Source: Mesorhizobium sp. C432A (lineage in GTDB: Bacteria; Pseudomonadota; Alphaproteobacteria; Rhizobiales; Rhizobiaceae). From it: DNA of 64,000 nucleotides. Position 1 is the first letter of the stretch. Each line of letters starts with the position of its first letter. The translations under genes and the position numbers were made by a program. Positions 9,240 through 17,713 of this stretch are shown here, piece by piece. The stretch spans positions 5,311,001 through 5,375,000 of the forward strand of contig NZ_CP100470.1 of the NCBI RefSeq assembly GCF_030323145.1. The letters run 5' to 3'. The notes under the pieces were generated by a model. That model made no database searches. It was not told the DNA's origin and saw only the letters and a list, made by a program, of their open reading frames with translations.

Positions 9240-10148
9240 ATGACGGAAGCGCTCGACGGCCCAGGCACCACAGATACCGCTGCCGAGCGTACGCTCGGCA
9301 TCATGCTGGTGGCGGCTTCGGCGGCTTTCTTCGCCCTCACCGGCGTGCTGACCAAATCGATCCACGCCGACCCGCTGACCATCACTTGCTGGCGCGGCTT
9401 TGTCGGCGCGATCCTGATCACCTTCTATGTGCTGTGGCGCCGGCGCCGCTCCGGCGGGCGGGAAAGCTTGCGGCTTGGCTGGCGCGGCTGGCTGCTGGCC
9501 CTCGAGGGCGCCGCGGCCAGCATCGCCTTCATCTCGGCGTTCAAATTCACCTATGTCGCCAATGTCGCGGTCATCTACGCCACCGCGCCTTTCATCACCG
9601 CGCTGCTCGCCTTCGTGCTGGTGCGCGAGCCGTTCCGGGCGCAGACGCTTGCCGCCGCCGCCGTTTCGCTGTGCGGCGTAGTGATCATGGTCGGCTCCGG
9701 CTTCGGCAGCGGTCATCTGTTTGGCGATGGGCTCGCGCTGCTGATGACCGCCGGCAGTGCGCTCTACATGATCATGGTGCGCGCCTTCCGCGACACGCCG
9801 GTGGTGTGGGCGGGCGCAGTCTCGGCGCTTCTGCTGTTCGTGCTCGGCTGGTTCGTCACCGACCCCCTGGCGATTTCTGCTCGCGACGCCGTGCTGCTCG
9901 TCGCCTTCGGAGGATCGTTCGCAGCGGCGTCGATCCTGTGGACAGAAGGCTCGCGGCTGATCCCGGCGCCTGAGTCCGGCCTTCTCGGTGCCGCCGAAGT
10001 GCCGTTTGCGATCCTGTTCGCCTTCCTGTTCCTCGGCGAGATCGCGCCGGCCGCCAGCCTGATCGGCGGCGCCATAGTACTCTGCGCGGTTTTCGCCCAT
10101 GCGGGGCGCGACTGGCTGGCTGCGAGAAAAAGTGCGGCAACCCAATAA
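9240..10148 (+). CDS. EamA family (DMT) transporter
   Basis: The 302-residue protein has the duplicated EamA layout, with about ten membrane segments after a short acidic N-terminus. FKFTYVANVAVIYATAPFIT marks the end of the first repeat, and LIPAPESGLLGAAEVPFAIL is typical of the second. It follows the previous exporter gene by 52 bases, so the pair may form one operon ending at the intrinsic terminator at 10248. Substrate unknown. Confidence 0.9.
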   Translation: MTEALDGPGTTDTAAERTLGIMLVAASAAFFALTGVLTKSIHADPLTITCWRGFVGAILITFYVLWRRRRSGGRESLRLGWRGWLLALEGAAASIAFISAFKFTYVANVAVIYATAPFITALLAFVLVREPFRAQTLAAAAVSLCGVVIMVGSGFGSGHLFGDGLALLMTAGSALYMIMVRAFRDTPVVWAGAVSALLLFVLGWFVTDPLAISARDAVLLVAFGGSFAAASILWTEGSRLIPAPESGLLGAAEVPFAILFAFLFLGEIAPAASLIGGAIVLCAVFAHAGRDWLAARKSAATQ

Positions 10149-10247
10149 TTATTTTCCAAGTCATGGAACCATCATGCGGATCAGGCAGTTTTATGTGCGA
10201 CGGGTCACCCCCCAAGTCCCCCCAAACCCCTCGACCCGTCCTCCTCA

Positions 10248-10275
10248 AAGCCGACCGTAAGGTCGGCTTTTTCTT
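10248..10275 (+). terminator. Intrinsic (rho-independent) terminator
   Basis: A perfect 9-bp stem AAGCCGACC/GGTCGGCTT (10248-10256 and 10261-10269) with a GTAA tetraloop is followed by a T-rich run (TTTCTTT). It lies 100 bases after the second EamA gene and before the converging LysR gene. It is the clearest classical terminator in the window. Confidence 0.9.
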
Positions 10276-10281
10276 TGGACA

Positions 10282-11145
10282 TCAGCCGGCAAAGCCGGGC
10301 AAGGCGAGGTTGTCGCTGAGCAGGATGGCAAGATCGCGCGCCGGCCGCTCAGCGCCCTGGCCGAGTTTTATCGCGAATTGCGCTGTCGGCACCGGCGGCA
10401 GGGCGAATTCGCGCGGTGCTTCGGCAATGCCTGAATGGGCAAAGCGGGCGGTGCGCAAGGTCAGCGCGATGCCGGCATTGACCGCCGTACGCAAGCCGGC
10501 AAGGCTGGCGCTGCCGGCGGCGATGCGGTAGCGGCGGCCGGCAGCATCGAGGGCCGCGAGTGCTGCTTCGCGAAAGCCGCAATAGGGGTCGAGCAGCGCC
10601 AGCGGCAATTCCTCTTCCCGCACGGCAAGCCCTTTTTGCGAGCACAGCCACAGCATCGGCTCACTGAACAGCCCGACTTCGTCATTGGCCGGCGTCTTGC
10701 GCATGACAACGGCCAGATCGAGCTGCCCGGCCTGCAGCGCCTCGCCAAGCTCGGCCGAACGGCCGACGCGGAGTTCGACCCTGACGCGCGGATGGCTGGT
10801 CGCGAAGGCGCGCAGCAGCTCCGGCAGGCCGCTATCGGCGAAATCCTGTGTCGTGCCGATGGCGACGCGACCAGCGGCACGCGCGCCCTTGAGCGCCAGC
10901 CAGGCCTCGCTGTGCACGGCAAGAATGCGGCGGGCATGACCGACAAGATCCTCGCCGGCCGGCGTCAGCCCGCGCCCGCGCCCCTGCGCCACCAGCAGCG
11001 GTTCGCCGACGATCTCCTCCAGACGCTGCATTTGCGCGGTCACCGCCGAGGGCGAGCGGCCGACAGCAGACGCAGCCTGAGCCAGCGAGCCGCCATCGAC
11101 AAAGGCAAGGAAGGTTTTGAGCAGATCGGGATCGAGAGCTTGCAT
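10282..11145 (-). CDS. LysR family transcriptional regulator
   Basis: The 287-residue product has the LysR winged helix-turn-helix at residues 1-60 (LLKTFLAFVDGGSLAQAASA, then SPSAVTAQMQRLEEIVG) and a periplasmic-binding-like effector domain from about residue 88. The gene is divergent from a tautomerase gene 112 bases away, the usual LysR arrangement, so control of that gene is likely (inference). Homologues of this subgroup are often annotated as LrhA-like. The effector is unknown. Confidence 0.9.
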   Translation of the reverse strand: MQALDPDLLKTFLAFVDGGSLAQAASAVGRSPSAVTAQMQRLEEIVGEPLLVAQGRGRGLTPAGEDLVGHARRILAVHSEAWLALKGARAAGRVAIGTTQDFADSGLPELLRAFATSHPRVRVELRVGRSAELGEALQAGQLDLAVVMRKTPANDEVGLFSEPMLWLCSQKGLAVREEELPLALLDPYCGFREAALAALDAAGRRYRIAAGSASLAGLRTAVNAGIALTLRTARFAHSGIAEAPREFALPPVPTAQFAIKLGQGAERPARDLAILLSDNLALPGFAG

Positions 11146-11257
11146 GCTTCGATAATACAGAACCTTTTGTTCGAAACAATTCGATTTTTTTGATTCAAAG
11201 ATGATGGCATTGTCTCTCCAACGGCAAACAGACGCCGCTCAAACGAAGGAGAGAAAA
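11146..11257. promoter_or_regulatory. Divergent LysR/tautomerase promoter region
   Basis: The 112-base gap between two divergent genes contains an AT-rich core (about 11160-11205) with TTCGAAACAATTCGAT followed by TTTTTTGATTCAAAG. The repeated TTCGA/TTCAA blocks are compatible with a T-N11-A LysR operator overlapping one or both promoters. This is inferred from position and base composition. No exact -35/-10 pair can be assigned with confidence. Confidence 0.4.
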
Positions 11258-11668
11258 ATGCCCATCATCAACATCAGCGTCACCGGCAAGCCCGACGCCA
11301 AGCTGTCCGCCACAATCGCCAAGGAAATCACCGAGCTGACGGCAACCCATCTGCGCAAGGACCCGACGATTACCGCCGTCGCCGTCACCTATGTCGACCC
11401 GCAGCATTGGTTCGCCGGCGGCAAATCGCTGGCAGAGCATGGCGCCAATACCTTCTGGCTCGACATCAAGGTGGTCGACGGCACCAACACCAAGCTGGAG
11501 CTGGAGGCTTATCTGAAGGCGATCTTTGAGGCCTTCGGTAAGTTGCTGGGTGGTGTGCACGAGGAAAGCTATGCCTTCGTGCATGAAGTCCCGGCCGCGG
11601 CATACGGTTATGGCGGCAAGTCGCAGGAGTTCCGGTTCATCAGTGGGCGGCTGAAGGCCACGGCCTGA
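11258..11668 (+). CDS. Tautomerase family protein
   Basis: The 136-residue product begins MPIINISVTG, so Pro2 becomes the N-terminal catalytic proline that defines the 4-oxalocrotonate tautomerase/MIF superfamily. The chain is about twice the length of the 62-residue 4-OT subunit, consistent with two fused beta-alpha-beta units. The start is chosen because it exposes this Pro and follows a GAAGGAGAG ribosome binding site. It is divergent from the LysR gene, and its stop is only three bases from the stop of the converging RES gene. The substrate is unknown. Confidence 0.88.
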   Translation: MPIINISVTGKPDAKLSATIAKEITELTATHLRKDPTITAVAVTYVDPQHWFAGGKSLAEHGANTFWLDIKVVDGTNTKLELEAYLKAIFEAFGKLLGGVHEESYAFVHEVPAAAYGYGGKSQEFRFISGRLKATA

Positions 11669-11671
11669 TTG

Positions 11672-12178
11672 CTACCCAGCGGGAGGATGAAGCCTTGTAT
11701 CAAGCGCGAAATCCTCCCGGAGATGCAAGCTATAAAGGCCTGCCGCCCGGTTGGGATCGAACACCAGGTTCCAGCTGTGCTGGGATACCGCGCTGGGGAT
11801 CAGAAAGAACGGATGCTTTGCCAGCAGACCATCGCCGAACTGCTGCTGTCCCGCGCCTGGGATGCCGGGACGCAGCCAGTTCGCGTTCGGAATATCGTCG
11901 GTTTGGACCACATAAATCTCTGATGGATCGACGATGTCGAATGCCGTCAGCACGTGAGGGACAGCATCCAGCGTGCGAAACCCCTTGTGGACCGCCACCT
12001 CCAAGATGGCGGTCGACGGGTCGATGGACGCATATACGGCTCTGATCCCTTTGCTGTTCCACCTTCCCCCAAGCTTGAAGGCTCCTTCGCCACTGTCCCA
12101 GCTCGCCTTGAAGCGTCTATGATCAAGCCTCCAGCCCAAAACCTGCCCTGTTCCGAGGGAGCCCGGCAAAGGCGTCAC
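11672..12178 (-). CDS. RES domain toxin (type II toxin-antitoxin)
   Basis: The product of 168 residues is a RES-domain protein, named after conserved Arg, Glu and Ser. The core RWNSKGIRAVYAS with downstream ILEVAVH is near residues 38-65. Characterised RES toxins deplete NAD+ (established for the family). The GTG start at 12178 overlaps the TGA stop of the upstream antitoxin as GTGA, so translation is coupled. The gene order, antitoxin first, is the normal one for RES/Xre systems. Codon usage is a little less GC-biased than in the flanking housekeeping genes, in keeping with a mobile module. Confidence 0.92.
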   Translation of the reverse strand: MTPLPGSLGTGQVLGWRLDHRRFKASWDSGEGAFKLGGRWNSKGIRAVYASIDPSTAILEVAVHKGFRTLDAVPHVLTAFDIVDPSEIYVVQTDDIPNANWLRPGIPGAGQQQFGDGLLAKHPFFLIPSAVSQHSWNLVFDPNRAAGLYSLHLREDFALDTRLHPPAG

Positions 12179-12663
12179 GCGTAGACACCATAGTCGAGCC
12201 GCTCAAGAAACTCCTGCACAAGCGCAGTGCCCGCCGCCGTGGCCAGCAGATCGATCGGCCGGCGATTGTCCAAACCCATGACAGACTCGATCATCCATTT
12301 TTCCGCGTCTTCCTGAGTCCCGAGCACGGACGTGGCCTTTGTCAGGAGCTTGGCGAAGTTCCAGGTTCTGGAACCTTGCTCCCGACTGAGGGTCTTGGAG
12401 TGATCCGATTTGTGCCGCTGAAATGTCCGCTCGCTCATGCCGAATGCGGTCTCAAACGCATCGGCGGGATCAATGACCATCAGATGCCTGACGAGGCTTT
12501 CGAGCGCCTGGCCCGGAATTCCATGCAGGATCATTTCATGTGCCTCAAGAGGACTGGCTACCGAGAATCCAAGAACCTTCCGTCCACCAAACAGGTCGAC
12601 CATTCGTTCGAACTCCGGCTCCATATGTGGTGCCTCGGCAAAACCCAGCGGGGAACTGGCCAT
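12175..12663 (-). CDS. MbcA/ParS/Xre family antitoxin
   Basis: The 162-residue protein has a central Xre-like helix-turn-helix (about residues 68-85, GMSERTFQRHKSD) and a C-terminal toxin-binding DUF2384 domain (RRPIDLLATAAGTALVQEFL near 138-157). This is the standard antitoxin partner of RES toxins. The gene starts at the ATG at 12663, with a two-site palindromic operator directly upstream, so autorepression is expected. It overlaps the toxin gene by four bases. Confidence 0.92.
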   Translation of the reverse strand: MASSPLGFAEAPHMEPEFERMVDLFGGRKVLGFSVASPLEAHEMILHGIPGQALESLVRHLMVIDPADAFETAFGMSERTFQRHKSDHSKTLSREQGSRTWNFAKLLTKATSVLGTQEDAEKWMIESVMGLDNRRPIDLLATAAGTALVQEFLERLDYGVYA

Positions 12664-12676
12664 ATTACCTCTCCGT

Positions 12677-12707
12677 CACGTGTCGCTTTATTTACGACAC
12701 GTGTCGC
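12677..12707. promoter_or_regulatory. Operator of the RES/Xre toxin-antitoxin operon
   Basis: The perfect inverted repeat CACGTGTCG (12677-12685) and CGACACGTG (12695-12703) has a 9-base AT-rich spacer. In addition, CACGTGTCGC occurs as a direct repeat at 12677 and 12698, exactly 21 bases (two helical turns) apart, and 12695-12706 is itself a 12-bp palindrome. The site is about 14 bases upstream of the antitoxin start, as expected for cooperative antitoxin binding over the promoter. Confidence 0.8.
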
Positions 12708-12862
12708 AACATTTCAAGGCCTGCGTTTGGGTCATTGCCTGGCGAGGTCAGGTGGAACACCGCTCCCTCGCACCCGCGCATTGACCTTGCTCCCCATTGC
12801 GCTACCCTCTGCTCTCGAAGCGGACGAAGAGCCGCATACCGGACCGTTGGGAGAGACGCGGC

Positions 12863-15085
12863 ATGATCCTGACACTGGCGCTGCTTGCAGGCCTCGTGCT
12901 GGCCTGGCTGCTGATTGGCGCTATCGAGACGTTTCGTCTCGACCTGCGCTTTACCCAGGCGCTACTCTATGTGCCGTTCAAGCTCGCCTACCGGATCGAT
13001 GACCGGCGCATCCGCATCGCCCGCAACGCGCCGACGCCGGTGATCTATGTGGTCTCGCACCAGTCACGCTTCGAGCCGGCGCTGATGCTGTCGCTGCTGC
13101 CCGACGACACGCTGCACATTCTCGACGAGGCCTCGGCGCGCTCGCCCTGGATGGAGCCTTGGCGCGAGCTTGGCCGCACCATCGCCTTCAACGCCGAGCA
13201 TCTCTTCGTCAGCCGGCGGCTGGTCAGGGTGCTGAAGGGTAAAGGCCGGCTTGCCGTCTACCTGCCCGATGACGTCGAGCCCGATGTGAAGACGTTTCGC
13301 CTGTTCCGCGCCGTCACCCGCATCGCCATGCAGGCCGACGCCCGCATCGTGCCGATCTTCGTCACCGGCTCGCGCGACCTGCCGGTTTCCTTGACGCCAA
13401 AGAACCGGGCGCCGCGCCACTGGTTCCCAAAACTCTCGATCAGCGTGCTGGAGCCAATGACGATTGCCGAACTGGTGGCGCGCAACCCCGACCAGGCTTC
13501 CAACACCAATGCGTTGTTCGACCGCATCGCCGAGGCGCGGCTTTATGGCAGCAACCTCGATCGCGGCCTGTTCCTGGCCATGCGCGATGCCGCGGATCGC
13601 ACCGGCGCCTCGCATCCGATCATCGAGGATGTGATCAGCGGCTCGCTCAGCTATCGAAAAATGTTCATCGGCGCGCGCGTGCTCGGCCGCCGTTTCGAGG
13701 CGGTGGCGGCGCCCGGCGAAGCGGTCGGGGTTTTGCTGCCCAATGCCAATGGCGTGGTGCTGTCCTTCGTCGGCCTGCTCTCGGCCGGCCGGGTAGCGGC
13801 GATGATCAACTACACGGCAGGGCCGGCCAGCGTAACCGCCGCGGTCCGCACGGCAGTCATCCGAACAGTGGTTTCCTCGCGCGCGTTCGTCGAGAAGGCG
13901 GCGCTTGCCGACATCATCGCCGCGGTCGAGGCCGGCGGCGCCAAGATGCTGTGGCTGGAGGATGTGCGCGCAAGCGTCACCACACTGGAAAGGCTCGCAG
14001 CAGCGGTGCTCTGGCGGTTCCCGCTGCAGCGGCAGGCTGCGGCCAAGCCCGCCGCAATCCTGTTCACCTCAGGCTCGGAAGGCACGCCCAAGGCCGTGGT
14101 GCTGTCGCATCGCAATCTCCACGCCAACGCCATGCAGGCTGAGGCGCGCATTACCATTTCGCCCTCCGACATCCTGCTCAACGTACTGCCGGTTTTTCAC
14201 TCTTTCGGCCTGACCGGCGGCACCATCCTGCCGCTGGTGACCGGGGTGAAACTGTTCCTCTACCCGTCACCGCTGCACTACAAGATCATCCCGGAGATCG
14301 CCCGCAAGGTGAAGCCGACCATCATGTTCGGCACCGACACTTTCCTTGCCAACTATGCCCGCACGGCCAAGGATGGCGATTTCTCCAGCCTGCGCTTCGT
14401 CGTCGCCGGCGCGGAAGCGGTGAAGCCGGAGACGCGGCGCGTTTATCGTGAGCGCTTCGATGCCTCGATCATCGAGGGGTTCGGGCTGACGGAGGCCGCT
14501 CCGGTCGTCGCCGTCAACACCGCCATCCATGGTCGCGACGGCACGGTCGGACGGTTGTTGCCGGCGATGCGCATGAAGCTCGAACCGGTCCAGGGTATCG
14601 AGGGTGCCGGCCGCCTGTGGCTCGACGGGCCGAATTTGATGATGGGCTACATGACCGCTGACCGGCCCGGCGAATTGCAGCCGCTGGACGGCTGGCACGA
14701 CACCGGCGACATCGTCTCGGTAGACCGCGAAGGCTTCATCACCATTCGCGGCCGGGCAAAACGCTTCGCCAAGATCGCTGGCGAGATGGTGTCGTTGGGT
14801 GCCGTCGAGATGCTGGTGCAGTCGCTGTGGCCGGAAGAGCGCCACGCCGCGGTGGCGGTGCCGGACAAGAGGCGCGGCGAGCGCATCGTGCTGGTCACCA
14901 CCGCCGACGACGCCGATCCGGAAGAACTGCGCGCCTTCGGCAAGAAAGCAGGGGCGGCCGAGCTGATGGTGCCCAACGACATCGTCAAGGTCGAGGAGAT
15001 CCCGGTGCTGGGTTCCGGCAAGACGGATTATGTCTCGACGCAGAACCTGGCGATCGAGAAGCTGGGGTTGGGCCTGGCGGCTTAG
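12863..15085 (+). CDS. aas: Acyltransferase/acyl-ACP synthetase fusion (Aas-like)
   Basis: The protein of 740 residues has two parts. An N-terminal membrane helix (residues 1-17) leads into a PlsC-type acyltransferase domain (about 40-215). From about residue 255 it is an AMP-forming acyl-CoA/ACP synthetase with the P-loop FTSGSEGTPKAVVLSH near 400 and the TGD motif WHDTGDIV near 613. Aas reacylates lysophosphatidylethanolamine in the inner membrane. The acyltransferase motif I reads HQSRFE, so the usual HX4D is HX4E here. No major-facilitator LplT-like domain is fused. pssA and psd lie next door on the opposite strand, a phospholipid neighbourhood. The start at 12863 has GGGAGAGA upstream. 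Confidence 0.88.
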   Translation: MILTLALLAGLVLAWLLIGAIETFRLDLRFTQALLYVPFKLAYRIDDRRIRIARNAPTPVIYVVSHQSRFEPALMLSLLPDDTLHILDEASARSPWMEPWRELGRTIAFNAEHLFVSRRLVRVLKGKGRLAVYLPDDVEPDVKTFRLFRAVTRIAMQADARIVPIFVTGSRDLPVSLTPKNRAPRHWFPKLSISVLEPMTIAELVARNPDQASNTNALFDRIAEARLYGSNLDRGLFLAMRDAADRTGASHPIIEDVISGSLSYRKMFIGARVLGRRFEAVAAPGEAVGVLLPNANGVVLSFVGLLSAGRVAAMINYTAGPASVTAAVRTAVIRTVVSSRAFVEKAALADIIAAVEAGGAKMLWLEDVRASVTTLERLAAAVLWRFPLQRQAAAKPAAILFTSGSEGTPKAVVLSHRNLHANAMQAEARITISPSDILLNVLPVFHSFGLTGGTILPLVTGVKLFLYPSPLHYKIIPEIARKVKPTIMFGTDTFLANYARTAKDGDFSSLRFVVAGAEAVKPETRRVYRERFDASIIEGFGLTEAAPVVAVNTAIHGRDGTVGRLLPAMRMKLEPVQGIEGAGRLWLDGPNLMMGYMTADRPGELQPLDGWHDTGDIVSVDREGFITIRGRAKRFAKIAGEMVSLGAVEMLVQSLWPEERHAAVAVPDKRRGERIVLVTTADDADPEELRAFGKKAGAAELMVPNDIVKVEEIPVLGSGKTDYVSTQNLAIEKLGLGLAA

Positions 15086-15087
15086 CG

Positions 15088-15236
15088 TATCTCCCTCCTC
15101 GAGGGGGAGATCGCCGGCAGGCCAGAGGGGGTCGCCTCGCGTGAAGCGCCGACGTCCTCTTCGCTCAAACGAGGTCGCGTCCGGGGCGTACCGACCCCCT
15201 CTGTCGCCTTCGGCGACATCTCCCCCGGGGGGAGAT
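15088..15236. repeat. Paired palindromic repeat with two different arms
   Basis: Two opposed hairpin units fill the gap between the convergent aas and pssA genes. The left arm has CTCGAGGGGGAGATCGCCGG plus a GGCC end. The right arm carries the GTCGCCTTCGGCGAC stem and ends CTCCCCCGGGGGGAGAT. The left arm starts three bases after the aas stop codon. Confidence 0.85.
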
Positions 15237-15241
15237 AACAA

Positions 15242-16057
15242 CTACCCGATATCCGAAGGCGGCACTTTTTCGCCCTCGCGCTTGGCGCGCTTCGAATACG
15301 CCCGCACGCTGAAAGGCAGGAAGATGAGATAGCCCGCGACAGAGGCAGTCAGCGTGTACCAGGGATAGGTCATCAACAGCAGCACGTAGAGCACGACCGC
15401 CAGGATGATCGGCAGCACCTTGTCGCCGGGCACTTTCAGGCTTTTGCCGGAATAGACCGGCAGCCGGCTGACCAGCAGGAAAGCGACCAGCACAGTGAAG
15501 CCGGTGGCGACGAATGCCGTCAGGCGGTCCGGCTCGAGACCGAGCCGCAGGAAGGACAGATAGAGCGGCAGCATAACCAGCACGGCGCCGGCCGGCGCCG
15601 GCACGCCGACGAAGTATTCGCTCTGCCAGATCGGCCGGTCATGGTCTTCGTCGAGCACGTTGAAGCGCGCCAGCCGCAGGCCACAGGCGATGGTGAACAG
15701 AAGAGCTGCGATCCAGCCGAAGGAGCCGGCGCGGTCGAGCAGGAAGGCGTAGAGCACCAGTGCCGGCGCGACGCCGAAATTGACGATGTCGGCCAGCGAA
15801 TCCATCTGCGCGCCGAATTTGGATGTCGCCTTCAACATGCGCGCCAGGCGCCCGTCTATGCCGTCCAGGAAGGCGGCGAGCAGCACCATCACCACGGCCG
15901 GCTCGAAACGGCCCTCGAAGCCGAAGCGGATGCCGGACAGGCCGGCGCAGATGGCAAGCACGGTGACCAGATTGGGCAGCACCATGCGCATCGGAATTTC
16001 GCGGATGCGCGGGCCGCCGCTGCCATGGGCCTCGAACTTTTTGAACGGCGCGCCCAC
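15242..16057 (-). CDS. pssA: CDP-diacylglycerol-serine O-phosphatidyltransferase
   Basis: PssA makes phosphatidylserine from CDP-diacylglycerol and serine in the inner membrane. The 271-residue product has the complete CDP-alcohol phosphotransferase signature DGx2ARx8Gx3Dx3D (DGRLARMLKATSKFG then DSLAD, about residues 90-112). Multiple hydrophobic segments follow, as in the membrane-bound type II enzyme. It is directly downstream of psd with a 3-base gap, so the two consecutive steps of phosphatidylethanolamine synthesis are co-expressed. Confidence 0.95.
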   Translation of the reverse strand: MGAPFKKFEAHGSGGPRIREIPMRMVLPNLVTVLAICAGLSGIRFGFEGRFEPAVVMVLLAAFLDGIDGRLARMLKATSKFGAQMDSLADIVNFGVAPALVLYAFLLDRAGSFGWIAALLFTIACGLRLARFNVLDEDHDRPIWQSEYFVGVPAPAGAVLVMLPLYLSFLRLGLEPDRLTAFVATGFTVLVAFLLVSRLPVYSGKSLKVPGDKVLPIILAVVLYVLLLMTYPWYTLTASVAGYLIFLPFSVRAYSKRAKREGEKVPPSDIG

Positions 16058-16060
16058 CGC

Positions 16061-16759
16061 TTACGAAATCCTGACGAGCGGGGTTGCGGCGACGCCGCCG
16101 AATTCGGCGAGCACGGTTTCGCCGCCGACCGCCGTCTGGCCGACGGCGACGCGCGGCACCGCGGTCGACGGCAGGAAGACATCGACGCGCGAGCCGAAGC
16201 GGATCAGGCCAAAGCGTTCGCCGACGGCAATGGAGCCGCCGGTCTCGGCCCAGCAGACGATGCGGCGCGCCACCAGGCCGGCAATCTGCACGGCGACAAC
16301 GATGCCGTTGGGACTGTCTATGACCAGCCCGTTGCGCTCGTTCTCCGAGCTTGCCTTGTCGAGTTCGGCATTGAGGAACTTGCCCGGCCGGTGCTCGATT
16401 TTGGTGATGCGGCCGCGCACCGGAGCGCGGTTCACATGGCAGGAAAAGACGTTCATGAACACCGAGATGCGGGTCATCTCGGTGTTGCCGAGGCCAAGCT
16501 CGCGCGGCGGCACGGCCGGGCCGACCGCCGAGATGACGCCGTCGGCGGGACTGACCACCAGCCTGTCATCGACCGGGGTGACACGCTCGGGGTCACGGAA
16601 GAAATAGACGCACCAGGCGGTCAGGATCAGGCCGATCCAGAACAGCACCGAGGAGAAATAGCCGAGGAACAGCGTGCCCGCACCAAAGGCGGCAATGAAC
16701 GGATAGCCCTCGCGATGGATCGGAACGAAGGCATTCTTGATCGAATCGACAAGGCTCAT
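16061..16759 (-). CDS. psd: Phosphatidylserine decarboxylase (proenzyme)
   Basis: Psd converts phosphatidylserine to phosphatidylethanolamine. The 232-residue length and two N-terminal hydrophobic segments match the short rhizobial Psd-A class. The self-cleavage site is GS in [11 protein letters not shown] near residue 190, where the Ser becomes the pyruvoyl group. The conserved [14 protein letters not shown] motif is near 105. I chose the start MSLVDS at 16759, because the same frame is open further upstream but encodes nothing family-like. pssA follows three bases downstream. Confidence 0.95.
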   Translation of the reverse strand: MSLVDSIKNAFVPIHREGYPFIAAFGAGTLFLGYFSSVLFWIGLILTAWCVYFFRDPERVTPVDDRLVVSPADGVISAVGPAVPPRELGLGNTEMTRISVFMNVFSCHVNRAPVRGRITKIEHRPGKFLNAELDKASSENERNGLVIDSPNGIVVAVQIAGLVARRIVCWAETGGSIAVGERFGLIRFGSRVDVFLPSTAVPRVAVGQTAVGGETVLAEFGGVAATPLVRIS

Positions 16760-16961
16760 CGGATGGGGCTCATGGGATGGGGGCGGTCCCTGTTTCAGGT
16801 CCGGCCTCAATACCGGAAAGGCTCCGCTGCCGCAACGCAACATTGGGCAAGGCCGCATCGTCCGCAGCCGGCAGGAACGGTGACGTGCTTGCCTGTCGGC
16901 TGCTTTGCCGCCAGAATTCGGGCCAACGCCGGCTGAACGCGCGGCGAAAAGGCCGACTGCC

Positions 16962-17702
16962 ATGGCGCCAAATTCAGGCAAAACGTATCTTGTTGCCATA
17001 CGATCGTCAGCCGTGGGTGCCGTTTTGACCGTACTTGTGGCAGCGAGCGACCACGCAGTTGCGCAAGGCAAGCCATCCTTCGACTGCGCCAAGGCCGCCA
17101 GCGTGGCGGAAAAGGCCATTTGCGCCGATCCGGTCCTGGCGCAAGCCGATGCCGACGTCGCGAAGAATTATACCGCGCTGCTGAAGAGGCTCGATGCTCA
17201 TGCCGGCAAGGCGCTGCGGGACGACCAAAGCGATTTCATCGCGTATCGCGACCAGATCGCCGGCTTCAACGAAAGTTCGCCCAAGAACCAACAGACTTTC
17301 GATCTCGGCGAATTCCTGCGCGACCGCGCAACCTTCCTGTCCGGCATACGCAAGCCCCCCGATGCAGGTTTGATCGGCACATGGAGCAGCGTGCGCGGCA
17401 GCGTCGACATCAAGGCTGTTGGCGGAGGCAAGGTCGAAATCTCGGAAGATGTCGTTTCCAATCCAGTCTCGGGAAGTGGGTCATGCGAGATCGACGGCAC
17501 GGTCGAGGAGCGCAATACGCTTCGACTTGAGGACACCGACGACAACGACAAACCGACTGGATTCGTCTTCACCTTTCGCCGCGACGGCGATGCGCTTGTC
17601 GTCGAGCAGAGCGGCGCCGGCAAGGATGGCAAATCGGAGCCCCTGTCATGCGGTGCCAACGGCCATGCCGATGGCACGTTCTTCCTGACGGAGAAAAAGT
17701 AG
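16962..17702 (+). CDS. Exported protein with LprI-like N-terminal domain
   Basis: The 246-residue product has an N-terminal export signal (hydrophobic [15 protein letters not shown], probable cleavage near residue 35). The next segment, [21 protein letters not shown], with its two cysteines is typical of the LprI family (lysozyme-inhibitor-like). The C-terminal half is a beta-rich domain with paired cysteines (GSCEIDG and LSCGANG). A periplasmic role is likely but not known. It is transcribed away from psd. The upstream in-frame region from 16905 is unlikely to be coding. Confidence 0.8.
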   Translation: MAPNSGKTYLVAIRSSAVGAVLTVLVAASDHAVAQGKPSFDCAKAASVAEKAICADPVLAQADADVAKNYTALLKRLDAHAGKALRDDQSDFIAYRDQIAGFNESSPKNQQTFDLGEFLRDRATFLSGIRKPPDAGLIGTWSSVRGSVDIKAVGGGKVEISEDVVSNPVSGSGSCEIDGTVEERNTLRLEDTDDNDKPTGFVFTFRRDGDALVVEQSGAGKDGKSEPLSCGANGHADGTFFLTEKK

Positions 17703-17713
17703 GCTTGCTGTCG

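Noticed and set aside
16061..17119. A 352-residue Psd starting at 17119
   Set aside because: The extension overlaps the LprI-like gene on the other strand. The 232-residue form is the normal length.
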